A stretch of DNA of 5,398 nt from Clostridia bacterium (lineage in GTDB: Bacteria > Bacillota > Clostridia > Clostridiales > Clostridiaceae). Of the stretch, positions 1-5,398 are shown piece by piece; the first letter of the stretch is position 1, and each line of letters opens with the position of its first letter. The notes beneath the pieces were generated by a model. The model saw nothing but the letters and a program-made list of their open reading frames with translations, did no database searches and was not told the origin of the DNA. The position numbers were made by a program, and so were the translations under genes. Location of the stretch: NCBI GenBank assembly GCA_009930125.1, contig RZYZ01000150.1, positions 1-5,398 on the forward strand, written 5' to 3'.

Positions 1-81
1 GTCTTCAAAAAATACGCAGGCATCTCTCCTTCCCAGTACAGAAAGGAATACAGAGAGGTGGCCGCACATAAAATCAGATAA
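1..81 (+). CDS. C-terminal end of a probable AraC-family transcriptional regulator (partial)
   Basis: The window opens inside a plus-strand reading frame of 26 codons that ends in TAA at 79-81. The visible residues include FKKYAGISPSQYRKEYR. This matches the last part of the second helix-turn-helix of AraC/XylS regulators, where a Phe, Lys/Arg residues, a Gly and then Pro-x-x-(Y/F)-R come near the C-terminus. The family binds promoter DNA through two HTH motifs, often responding to a ligand sensed by an N-terminal domain. That domain lies outside the window, so the signal and the targets are unknown. The gene converges on recJ, and a strong hairpin terminator lies about 150 nt downstream. The family call rests on one short but characteristic segment. 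An AraC-type output domain of a response regulator would look the same here. Confidence 0.75.
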   Translation, partial: VFKKYAGISPSQYRKEYREVAAHKIR

Positions 82-234
82 CAAGCACTTGTTCTCTGCA
101 TGCTGCAGGCAAATCTGCCAGATATTATTCTGACCGCATGAGTCCTGCAATCTATTCAGGAACTCCAGATACTGAACGCATTCATATCAACGCTGCAAGA
201 CACAGGTATATGACATGAATCAGCAAAATAGTAA
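82..234. other. 3' untranslated stretch after the AraC-type gene, no gene seen
   Basis: This is about 150 bases between the TAA of the regulator and the terminator hairpin. The only frames are a dozen or so codons long, for example one starting at the ATG near 99, and none has a ribosome binding site. A very short GGCA/TGCC hairpin lies around 108-119. It is best read as the 3' UTR of the regulator transcript. Confidence 0.5.
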
Positions 235-280
235 GAGCCTTCAGAAAGATCTTTCGACCTTTCTGAAGGCTCCTTTTTCT
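235..280 (+). terminator. Intrinsic terminator of the AraC-type gene
   Basis: Bases 235-248 (GAGCCTTCAGAAAG) pair perfectly with 259-272 (CTTTCTGAAGGCTC), giving a 14-bp stem with a 10-base loop, followed by CTTTTTCT at 273-280. This is a textbook Rho-independent terminator for plus-strand transcription. The left arm also forms the 12-bp palindrome GAAAGATCTTTC (244-255), so a competing smaller hairpin is possible. In the other direction the stem is followed only by a weakly T-rich tract, so any role in stopping recJ read-through would be secondary. Confidence 0.9.
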
Positions 281-541
281 GTTCATGGCCTGTTTCATTT
301 CCTGAACAGGTGCCCCGCTTTTCCATTTCGCAAGAAAGGAACCTGGAAAATGCCTACTTCAATCATCACGCAATAGATAGAGGTTTTTCGCATTAGTTAT
401 TCCAGGTTCCAATGGCATGATAACTGCACGTGCATTCCCCATATTTACGGAAAATGAAATAGTTAATATACAACTTACCACAATGATAAATGTACCATAA
501 TCGATACCACTTTACAATAAAAATTATAACACGTTCCGTGC
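281..541. other. Convergent intergenic region without a convincing gene
   Basis: This region lies between the regulator's terminator and the recJ stop. It is AT-rich, especially at 440-530. It holds short inverted repeats: CTGTTCA (279-285, starting at the edge of the terminator) with TGAACAG (303-309), the long arms of 338-348/400-410, the palindrome TGCACGTGCA (425-434), and a hairpin touching the recJ stop. A 27-codon minus-strand frame (442 down to 359) has no ribosome binding site, and I do not call it a gene. No tRNA, rRNA or transposase remnant is recognisable. Confidence 0.6.
338..410. repeat. Long interrupted inverted repeat in the intergenic region
   Basis: GGAACCTGGAA (338-348) is the exact reverse complement of TTCCAGGTTCC (400-410). 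Inside it AATGC (349-353) can pair with GCATT (390-394) across a five-base bulge, giving a stem of about 16 bp enclosing roughly 36 bases. On the minus strand the second arm is followed by TTTCTTG, so it could act as a back-up recJ terminator. The large loop makes that less typical. A dispersed intergenic repeat or a structured small RNA are the alternatives, and the sequence alone does not decide between them. Confidence 0.55.
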
Positions 542-542
542 T
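516..542 (-). terminator. Weak candidate terminator directly behind recJ
   Basis: On the minus strand the last base of the recJ stop codon begins a short hairpin, AGCACG-GAA-CGTGTT (542 to 528), six pairs including one G-U. It is followed by ATAATTTTTATT. The position immediately after the stop and the T5 run suit an intrinsic terminator, but the stem is short and the T-run starts four bases late. The larger inverted repeat at 338-410 may do the job instead or in addition. Confidence 0.4.
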
Positions 543-2311
543 TAAATTGTGAATTCCGCAATTCTGAAATCCGAGATCTTCAGCTGAACCTTGCTTGTGC
601 CGTTGTAGGTGTTGATATCCGGATAGTAGAGAATGTCGCACTTCCTGTTCTTCAGCTCCAAAGAGAGGCCTCCCACCTCTTTATGATGGACTTCTCTGAA
701 GTAGTCCTCGATCTTACGAACGCCATAGAAATAGACTCCTTCCACGTAGATGCCGTCCACATTGAACACCAGCTTCAGATGATCCTTGTCCCGGCCCATG
801 AGATACACCTGATGGATCAAGAGATTCTTCTCCGCAAAAATGGGCTTGGGATTGGCCTTGCCGAAAGGCTCCAGCTTCTCCAGGCTCTCCACGAACTTCT
901 CCGTGATCACAGCAGGGCTTAACCTGGCATCTATGGTCACCTTGGGAAAGAGGTCTTCTTTCCCGAGATTCGCCTTCCTCTTCATGTCTTCTCTAAAAGA
1001 ATCCAGCTTATCCTCATCCATGGAAAGACCTGCCGCCATGGGATGCCCGCCGAATCTTGTCAGGTAATCCTTGGAGTGGTTCAGCCCCTCGAAGATGTTG
1101 TATTCCTCAATGGACCGGGCAGAGCCCTTAAGGCCATTCTCCGTTCTTGTGAGGACGATGGTCGGTCTGTAGTATCTTTCCTTCACCCGTCCGGCTATGA
1201 TTCCTGCCAGGCTTTCATGGACGTCTGGCAGCTTCACCACGATGACCTGATCCTCTTCTCTCCTGCTTCTTCGGATTTCCTCCTCCGCCAGAACCATTCC
1301 CTCATCGGTCATGGCCCGCCGGGTCTGATTGAGTTCATATAGCTCCCGGGCAAGGCTCTTCGCGCGCTCCCCTTCCGAAAAGAGAAGCTCCACCGTCATC
1401 TTTGCCGTGGACAGTCTTCCTGCGGCGTTGAAGCAGGGTCCCAGCACAAAGCCTATGATGTAGGTGCTGATGTTTTTGATATCCACCTTGCTGGCTTCCG
1501 CCAGGGCCAGGAGACCTTCGTTTCTGATATTCTTCAGCATCTCCAGTCCATGCTTCACAATGATCCTGTTTTCACCGGTGAGATCCACAATGTCTCCTAC
1601 CGTGGCAATGGCCACGAAGGGAATATACTCCAGAAGCTCCTCATCGGGTATGCCCAGCTCATGATAGAGCCTGGAAACAAGCTTGAAGGCCACCGCTGCC
1701 CCGCAGAGCATCTTGTAGGGATAGGTGCATTCTTCTCTCTTAGGGTTCACCACAGCGTGCGCTGGGGGCAGAACCTCCTTCTTTTCTCCGTCTTCCAGAA
1801 TATACGGTACATCATGATGGTCCGTGACGATGATCTCCATACCGATTTCCCTGGCATAAGCCACTGCCTCCATGGCGGAGATGCCGTTGTCGAAGGTGAT
1901 GATGAGATCCACTCCATCCTCCTTCGCCTGCTGCACGATGTCCTTATTGATGCCATAGCCGTCTCTGATTCTGTCTGGAATCTCATAATCCACCTGGGCG
2001 CCAGCCTTCCTCAGTGCGAAAAGCGCTACAAAGATGCTCATGGACCCGTCGATGTCAAAGTCTCCCACCAGACGGATTTTTCTCTCCTCTTCGATGGCCG
2101 AGAGAATCATCTCCGTGGCCACATCCATGTCCTTCAGAAGTGCCGGGTCATGTAGCTTTTTAAGATCCGGTTCCAGATAGTCTCTGATTTCCTCCAGACT
2201 TCCCGGACACCTGTTGATGAGGCATCTGCAGATCTCCTCTGGCAGTCCAATGGTACTGCTGAGCCCTTTGTAGTCGTATTTAATATTCTTGATCAGCCAT
2301 TTGCTTTGCAT
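542..2311 (-). CDS. recJ: Single-stranded-DNA-specific exonuclease RecJ
   Basis: RecJ degrades single-stranded DNA 5' to 3' with divalent metals, in RecFOR-type recombination, base-excision and mismatch repair, in the cytoplasm. The 589-residue product carries the DHH phosphoesterase motifs in order: GDFDIDG (83-89), FDNG with Asp141, TDHHD (163-167) and VGD with Asp240. After NAAGR (295-299) comes the DHHA1 half with HES (365-367), KGSARS (394-399) and FGGHPMAAG (420-428). Residues from about 457 to the end fit the C-terminal OB-fold region. Every metal-binding Asp/His I would expect is present, so the enzyme should be active. The length is close to E. coli RecJ and lacks the extra C-terminal domain of the longer Bacillus-type proteins. 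The start is the ATG at 2311, ten bases after AGGAGA (2322-2327). It has its own promoter (2444-2472), and I see no co-transcribed partner in the window. Confidence 0.96.
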   Translation of the reverse strand: MQSKWLIKNIKYDYKGLSSTIGLPEEICRCLINRCPGSLEEIRDYLEPDLKKLHDPALLKDMDVATEMILSAIEEERKIRLVGDFDIDGSMSIFVALFALRKAGAQVDYEIPDRIRDGYGINKDIVQQAKEDGVDLIITFDNGISAMEAVAYAREIGMEIIVTDHHDVPYILEDGEKKEVLPPAHAVVNPKREECTYPYKMLCGAAVAFKLVSRLYHELGIPDEELLEYIPFVAIATVGDIVDLTGENRIIVKHGLEMLKNIRNEGLLALAEASKVDIKNISTYIIGFVLGPCFNAAGRLSTAKMTVELLFSEGERAKSLARELYELNQTRRAMTDEGMVLAEEEIRRSRREEDQVIVVKLPDVHESLAGIIAGRVKERYYRPTIVLTRTENGLKGSARSIEEYNIFEGLNHSKDYLTRFGGHPMAAGLSMDEDKLDSFREDMKRKANLGKEDLFPKVTIDARLSPAVITEKFVESLEKLEPFGKANPKPIFAEKNLLIHQVYLMGRDKDHLKLVFNVDGIYVEGVYFYGVRKIEDYFREVHHKEVGGLSLELKNRKCDILYYPDINTYNGTSKVQLKISDFRIAEFTI

Positions 2312-2352
2312 AGTTTCTGTTTCTCCTGTCTTTCTTTATCGTTTCCAGTCTT

Positions 2353-2400
2353 CATCTGTTCATGTGAGAAATGCTTTTTATTCTTTTCCTCTCACAGATG
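2353..2400 (-). promoter_or_regulatory. Imperfect hairpin in the recJ leader
   Basis: CATCTGT (2353-2359) and GAGA (2366-2369) together pair with TCTCACAGATG (2390-2400), leaving a six-base bulge and a roughly 20-base loop. It lies inside the predicted recJ 5' leader, between the transcription start and the ribosome binding site. It leaves the AGGAGA at 2322-2327 free and has no T-tract, so it is neither an obvious terminator nor a sequestering structure. It does not match any riboswitch class I recognise. It may be fortuitous. Confidence 0.3.
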
Positions 2401-2443
2401 TATACCCTCTTCCCTACTACTAATTATTCCGTTTCATCTCCTC

Positions 2444-2472
2444 ATTATAACCGGAAATCCTCCTGAAGCCAA
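2444..2472 (-). promoter_or_regulatory. Predicted sigma-A-type promoter of recJ
   Basis: Read on the minus strand, TTGGCT (2472-2467, four of six consensus bases) is followed by a 17-base spacer and a perfect TATAAT (2449-2444). Transcription would start near 2437, giving a leader of about 125 nt before the recJ ATG at 2311. The spacing is ideal and the -10 box is perfect. The promoter lies immediately downstream of the previous gene's terminator, where an independent promoter would be expected. Confidence 0.7.
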
Positions 2473-2509
2473 AAAGAAGTTCGCTTCACTTTCATGAAAC
2501 GAACTTCTT
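2471..2509 (-). terminator. Intrinsic terminator of the wall-hydrolase gene
   Basis: AAGAAGTTCG (2474-2483) pairs perfectly with CGAACTTCTT (2500-2509). After one mismatch TTCA (2485-2488) pairs with TGAA (2495-2498), closing a six-base loop. On the minus strand the stem ends in CTTCTTTTT, supplying the T-run at 2475-2471. It starts 15 bases after the stop codon of the glucosaminidase gene and separates it from recJ. Confidence 0.85.
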
Positions 2510-2524
2510 GCAGCTTCTCTGATG

Positions 2525-5383
2525 CTACTTGAATTTAGGATAGTAGAACTTGAGATCCAGTTTGGTCTCTGGATTCTTCACCATGAAATCATCAATGAGT
2601 GCCTTGATTCTTGGGGACTGGTTCTTCGCCCAGCCAAGGTCTGTGGCATACTCGTGATTCATGTCTTCCTGGAAGTTGAATCTCATCTTGAACAGCGTAT
2701 TCTGGCTTGGATTTCTGTTGATGTAGGAACTTCCAATCCATTCTGCACCGCCGATGATGGCTTCCTCTACGGTGAACCATTCTTCCATGTAGGCCTGCTG
2801 TGCGCCCCAAAGGTTCGGATTCACATCACAGGCACCGATTCCATACATGTTGTAGACGATGATCTTGTTCTCCGGATCCGGTACAAAGGTCTCATCCTTG
2901 GAGGAAAGATCGCCGATCTTCGTGTACACTTCCGTGATCTCCTGACCCTTAGCCAGAGTGGATGTTCCATGTCCCGTCTCATGGATGGCATGAGAGATCA
3001 GATAGAACGGATTGATGTTGTAGGTTTTCGCCGCTTCCAGGAAGGCTGCGCCCATCTTATCCAGAACGCCTTTTCCTGCAAGGATTTTGTCCAGCTCTTC
3101 TGCTGTTACGTTCATGGCCTCATCATAGTGAAGGTCCAGGAACATGTACTGTGTGGCAGTATCATGGATGTAGTTGCCTGGGTCCATGTGGAACTGGATG
3201 TCATTCATGGTGGCATCTACAAAGCCGCCGTTGTAGATCTTAGGCCATACGCTCTTTTTGGATTCAAGAACAGCATAGGCATCTCTGGTTCTCGTCTGCT
3301 GCTCCACGATATAGCGATCCGTCTGGGAGCCTCTCAGAATGTAGGTTCTGGAATAGAGCGTTCCATCCTTACCGATCATCTCCACTCTTACAGAGTTCAT
3401 GCCCGTGGCGGAAAGATCAGCGGAATTGAGCGTAAAGGAATATCCTGCATTTTTGTACCCTGCATAGGTGCTGTAGCTTCCAGTATCCGCAGTGGCTGCG
3501 CCATAATGGGCTGCACCCTTGTCTTTTCCATTGACATAGTATTTGACGTTTGTGACACCGTCCACATTGACGGCGTAGCCGCTGACAGTGAGGTTTGATG
3601 TCGGTACCGCCTGTCCATCGGTAATACCGTTGATGGTCATAGCAGGTGCAGGCTTCGTCATTTTGAAGGTATGTGTAGCCTTCTTCGCGCTTCCGTCCTT
3701 GGCTGTGGCACAGACAACAATCGTATGTTTACCTACAGTCAGGGTAGCCTTATCGATGGTGAATCTGAATCCGAGCTGATCCAGCGTATATCCATCACTG
3801 TAGAGGGTGTTTAGTTCCGGTCTCTCATATCGTTCCACTGTGACAGCCTTTCCGTCTATGGTGGCTGTGACGGAAGTCACACCATCCATAGTGACCGCTC
3901 TGCCCACGATGGAGACATTTTCGTTATCATAGGTTGTCTTGGCCTCATCAATGAGAAGCACTGCCGGCTTCTTCTCCACCACTGGCGGTTCTTCCGGAAC
4001 AACCGGTGGCGGTGTAGGTTTAGTTGGAGGTGGTGTAGGCACAGCTGGGGGTGGTGTAACAGGTTCTTCCACCACTGGTGGTGCCACAGGCACCATGGTT
4101 GTCAGGTATTTTCCTGAAACCCAGCCTTTCTTTCCGCCGTAGGTCACATTGGCCCATCCATTGGATGTGGCATAAATTGAAACTTCCCTTCCCTTAGGAA
4201 TGGTCAGTATGATGGCATTGGTAGTTCCGGCTCCCGTTCTCATATTGAGATTTTCCGTGGTCTTGCTGGTTCCGATGATGCCAGGGGCTTCCGGAGTCGG
4301 TGTTGGTGTTGGGGCCGGTGTAGGCGCTGGTACTGGCACGACTGTGGTCAGATACTTCGCTGAAACCCATCCCTTCTTTCCGTTGTAGGTCACATTGGAC
4401 CAGCCGTTGGACGTGGAGTGTACCGTTACGGTTCCTCCCTTGGGTATGGTCAGGATGATGCTGTTTCCGGTCCCTGCTCCCGTTCTCATATTAAGATTTA
4501 CTGTAGTCTTGCTGGTTCCCGTAGTACTTGGTGGTGTAGGGGTTGGCGTCGGAGTTGGTGTAGGCGTCGGTGCTGGTGCTGGTACGACTGTCGTCAGATA
4601 CTTTGCAGATACCCAGCCCTTTCTTCCGTTATAGGTCACATTGGACCAGCCGTTTGACGTGGAGTGCACCGTTACGGTTCCTCCCTTTGGTATGGTCAGT
4701 ATGATGCTGTTTCCGGTTCCTGCACCTGTTCTCATATTGAGGTTCACTGTTGTCTTGCTGGTTCCCGTGGTGCTTGGCGCAGTCGGTGTGGATGGCGCTG
4801 GTGCTGTAGGCGTCGTCACCGTGGTGATTCCGGTGAGATACTGGCTGGAAACCCAGCCTCTCTTTCCGTTGTAGGTCACGTTGGACCAGCCACCGGACGT
4901 GGAATGAATGGTGACGCTGCCGCCTCTTGGAATAGTTAATATAATTGCATTGCTGGTTCCTGCTCCGGTTCTCATGTTGAGGTTCACCGAAGTCTTTCCA
5001 GTCTTCACTGTCTCCTGTGAAGCTGCTGGAGGCGTCGTCACGGTGCTTCCGGATTTCGCCTGGAAGGATACATAGGTAGGATTGGCTGTGATGTAGAGTC
5101 CGTTGTCCAGACGATACATTTCTCTGCCTGCTACTGCAAGCTTCTGCAGCACATTGAACTTTGTACCCTGACTGAAGACCTTGGTTCTGGCATTCCAGTC
5201 CGCTTTGGAATAGGTCCAGATGGAAGAGGCCTTCACTGTTACTATTCCCTGGGTTTCATTGATCACGGTAGCCGCTTCGACCCTGACAGGTTCTGTGTAA
5301 TTCACTCCTGTTACGGAAGCCAGTCCCACTGTGATGGCCACTGTCGTTTTCAGGATCATATCTCTTGCATTCTTACTCAGCAT
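2525..5383 (-). CDS. Secreted modular cell-wall hydrolase: SH3b repeats and GH73 endo-beta-N-acetylglucosaminidase
   Basis: This 952-residue protein is an exported autolysin predicted to cleave the glycan strand of peptidoglycan (N-acetylglucosaminyl-beta-1,4-N-acetylmuramyl bond). Order of parts: signal peptide (1-37, Lys/Arg n-region, hydrophobic 13-27, likely cut after V-E-A); divergent SH3-like domain (about 43-108); four SH3b domains (129-184, 208-264, 290-346, 372-430) for wall binding; Pro/Thr linkers, the longest at 431-473; two Ig-like modules (475-575, 580-683); and a C-terminal GH73 domain (about 751-905) of the LytD/Atl glucosaminidase kind. The GH73 domain shows ISHAIHETGHGTS with the likely catalytic Glu802, YNMYGIGA (844-851) and EEAIIGGAEWI (873-883). 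A DPGNYI...FLDL lead-in (734-751) is typical of clostridial relatives. No LPXTG or membrane anchor is seen, so retention should be through SH3b. The ATG at 5383 follows GAGG (5394-5397) by ten bases. A start at Met9 would also leave a signal peptide. Only 15 upstream bases are visible, so promoter and operon status are unknown. The activity is inferred from the family. Confidence 0.93.
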   Translation of the reverse strand: MLSKNARDMILKTTVAITVGLASVTGVNYTEPVRVEAATVINETQGIVTVKASSIWTYSKADWNARTKVFSQGTKFNVLQKLAVAGREMYRLDNGLYITANPTYVSFQAKSGSTVTTPPAASQETVKTGKTSVNLNMRTGAGTSNAIILTIPRGGSVTIHSTSGGWSNVTYNGKRGWVSSQYLTGITTVTTPTAPAPSTPTAPSTTGTSKTTVNLNMRTGAGTGNSIILTIPKGGTVTVHSTSNGWSNVTYNGRKGWVSAKYLTTVVPAPAPTPTPTPTPTPTPPSTTGTSKTTVNLNMRTGAGTGNSIILTIPKGGTVTVHSTSNGWSNVTYNGKKGWVSAKYLTTVVPVPAPTPAPTPTPTPEAPGIIGTSKTTENLNMRTGAGTTNAIILTIPKGREVSIYATSNGWANVTYGGKKGWVSGKYLTTMVPVAPPVVEEPVTPPPAVPTPPPTKPTPPPVVPEEPPVVEKKPAVLLIDEAKTTYDNENVSIVGRAVTMDGVTSVTATIDGKAVTVERYERPELNTLYSDGYTLDQLGFRFTIDKATLTVGKHTIVVCATAKDGSAKKATHTFKMTKPAPAMTINGITDGQAVPTSNLTVSGYAVNVDGVTNVKYYVNGKDKGAAHYGAATADTGSYSTYAGYKNAGYSFTLNSADLSATGMNSVRVEMIGKDGTLYSRTYILRGSQTDRYIVEQQTRTRDAYAVLESKKSVWPKIYNGGFVDATMNDIQFHMDPGNYIHDTATQYMFLDLHYDEAMNVTAEELDKILAGKGVLDKMGAAFLEAAKTYNINPFYLISHAIHETGHGTSTLAKGQEITEVYTKIGDLSSKDETFVPDPENKIIVYNMYGIGACDVNPNLWGAQQAYMEEWFTVEEAIIGGAEWIGSSYINRNPSQNTLFKMRFNFQEDMNHEYATDLGWAKNQSPRIKALIDDFMVKNPETKLDLKFYYPKFK
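2669..3133 (-). other. GH73 glucosaminidase catalytic domain
   Basis: These bases encode residues about 751-905. The segment begins with an AEELDKIL...KGVLDKMGAAFLEA stretch (761-784), then NPFYLISHAI, HETGHG with Glu802 as the probable general acid, and YNMYGIGA before the WGAQQAY and AIIGGAEWIGSSYI helices. Between the ETGHGTS motif and YNMYGIGA there are about 36 residues (808-843), including a D/E-rich loop around 824-839. By memory this is longer than in the LytD-like enzymes. Domain limits are estimated by eye. Confidence 0.85.
3335..3961 (-). repeat. Two tandem Ig-like modules in the wall hydrolase
   Basis: Residues 475-575 and 580-683 repeat the same pattern: G-x-A-V-x-x-D-G-V-T-x-V (494-505 and 602-613), a GK pair, a Tyr-rich stretch ending in GY or AGY, F-T-(I/L) with an Ala about five residues on (541-546, 650-655), and KDG (562-564, 672-674) with a Thr-rich closing strand. 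The alternating hydrophobic pattern suggests beta-sandwich domains like the Ig-like modules common in clostridial surface proteins. The exact family cannot be named by eye. They probably act as spacers or ligand-binding modules between wall anchor and catalytic domain. Confidence 0.6.
4094..4999 (-). repeat. Four SH3b repeats with proline-rich linkers
   Basis: Four SH3b (bacterial SH3, SH3_3-like) units occur at DNA 4999-4832, 4762-4592, 4516-4346 and 4270-4094. Each has N-L-N-M-R-T-G-A-G-T, I-I-L-T-I-P-(R/K)-G, a G-W-(S/A)-N-V-T-Y core and G-W-V-S-x-(Q/K)-Y-L-T. The unit spacing is 80, 82 and 82 codons. Units 2 and 3 differ by one residue (Arg254 against Lys336) over about 60 residues. Unit 1 and unit 4 are more diverged: unit 4 has Glu377 in place of the Val at that position in units 1-3, and GREVSIYAT (398-406) in its middle. 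Linkers are P/A/T-rich, with (PT)n runs at 272-283 and 357-363. Such domains bind peptidoglycan in related hydrolases. Confidence 0.9.
5060..5257 (-). other. Divergent N-terminal SH3-like domain
   Basis: Residues about 43-108 precede the four clear SH3b units. The order TVKASSIWTYSKADW, a variable turn, then KFNVLQKL and YRLDNGLYITANPTYVSF resembles SH3-like or surface-layer-type wall-binding modules: short beta strands ending in an aromatic 'LDNGLYI' strand. It lacks the NLNMRTGAG and GWVS signatures of the downstream repeats, so it is a separate type rather than a fifth copy. A role in wall attachment is inferred. Confidence 0.5.
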
Positions 5384-5398
5384 ATCCTTGATACCTCA

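Noticed and set aside
425..434. Palindrome TGCACGTGCA as an operator
   Set aside because: It lies in the gap between convergent genes with no convincing promoter next to it; a ten-base palindrome alone is weak evidence.
393..641. 82-codon minus-strand frame overlapping the 3' end of recJ
   Set aside because: It starts inside recJ in another frame, runs into AT-rich intergenic DNA and has Tyr/Ile-rich composition with no domain. No initiation signal supports it.
1550..2155. Plus-strand open frame (about 200 codons) antisense to recJ
   Set aside because: It is opposite the DHH-domain coding region of recJ, lacks a ribosome binding site and has a His/Leu-rich composition typical of an antisense shadow.
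542..2311. Whether the DHH protein could be an oligoribonuclease/NrnA or a GdpP phosphodiesterase instead of RecJ
   Set aside because: NrnA is much shorter and GdpP has membrane, PAS and GGDEF parts. The 589-residue length, the KGSARS and FGGHPMAAG spacing and the C-terminal OB-like region fit RecJ.
2522..3598. Long plus-strand open frame (358 codons) antisense to the wall hydrolase
   Set aside because: It is the mirror of a strongly supported minus-strand gene. The translation is low-complexity in pattern, has no recognisable domain, and has no ribosome binding site or promoter. It even runs through the complement of the GH73 motifs.
4200..4874. Gly/Val-rich plus-strand frames opposite the SH3b repeats
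   Set aside because: They are repeated shadows of the Pro/Thr linkers and SH3b units; their similarity to each other only reflects the real repeats on the minus strand.
4094..4999. The regular repeats of 80-82 codons considered as a CRISPR array or non-coding satellite
   Set aside because: The units lie in one open frame, differ mainly at silent third positions and encode clear SH3b domains, so they are protein repeats.

Overview
The window looks like ordinary chromosomal DNA from a Gram-positive, probably clostridial, bacterium (Bacillota) of middling GC content. The reasons are AGGAGA/GAGG-type ribosome binding sites, intrinsic hairpin terminators, and a secreted modular wall hydrolase with SH3b repeats and Pro/Thr linkers. 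The species cannot be named from the sequence alone.

Layout, left to right. Bases 1-81 (+) are the last 26 codons of a gene whose ending looks like an AraC-family regulator. Its likely terminator is a perfect 14-bp hairpin with a T-tract at 235-280. Bases 281-541 hold no convincing gene, but they contain a long interrupted inverted repeat (338-410) and a weak hairpin directly behind recJ (516-542). Bases 542-2311 (-) encode RecJ, the 5'-3' single-strand DNA exonuclease, complete at 589 residues with all DHH/DHHA1 motifs. Bases 2312-2524 form a compact control region: the terminator of the next gene abuts a good sigma-A-type promoter for recJ, followed by a leader of about 125 nt. Bases 2525-5383 (-) encode a 952-residue secreted cell-wall hydrolase: signal peptide, divergent N-terminal SH3-like domain, four SH3b repeats separated by proline-rich linkers, two Ig-like modules, and a C-terminal GH73 N-acetylglucosaminidase domain.

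The two complete genes share a strand but appear to be separate transcription units, because a terminator and a promoter lie between them. The AraC-type gene converges on recJ. Nothing suggests that the three genes act in one pathway: one is transcriptional control, one is DNA repair/recombination, and one is peptidoglycan turnover.

I found no RNA gene, CRISPR array, transposase, phage gene or defence system. The points most worth a second look are the near-identical SH3b repeats 2 and 3, which differ at the DNA level almost only at silent sites, the 338-410 inverted repeat, and the tightly abutted terminator/promoter upstream of recJ.
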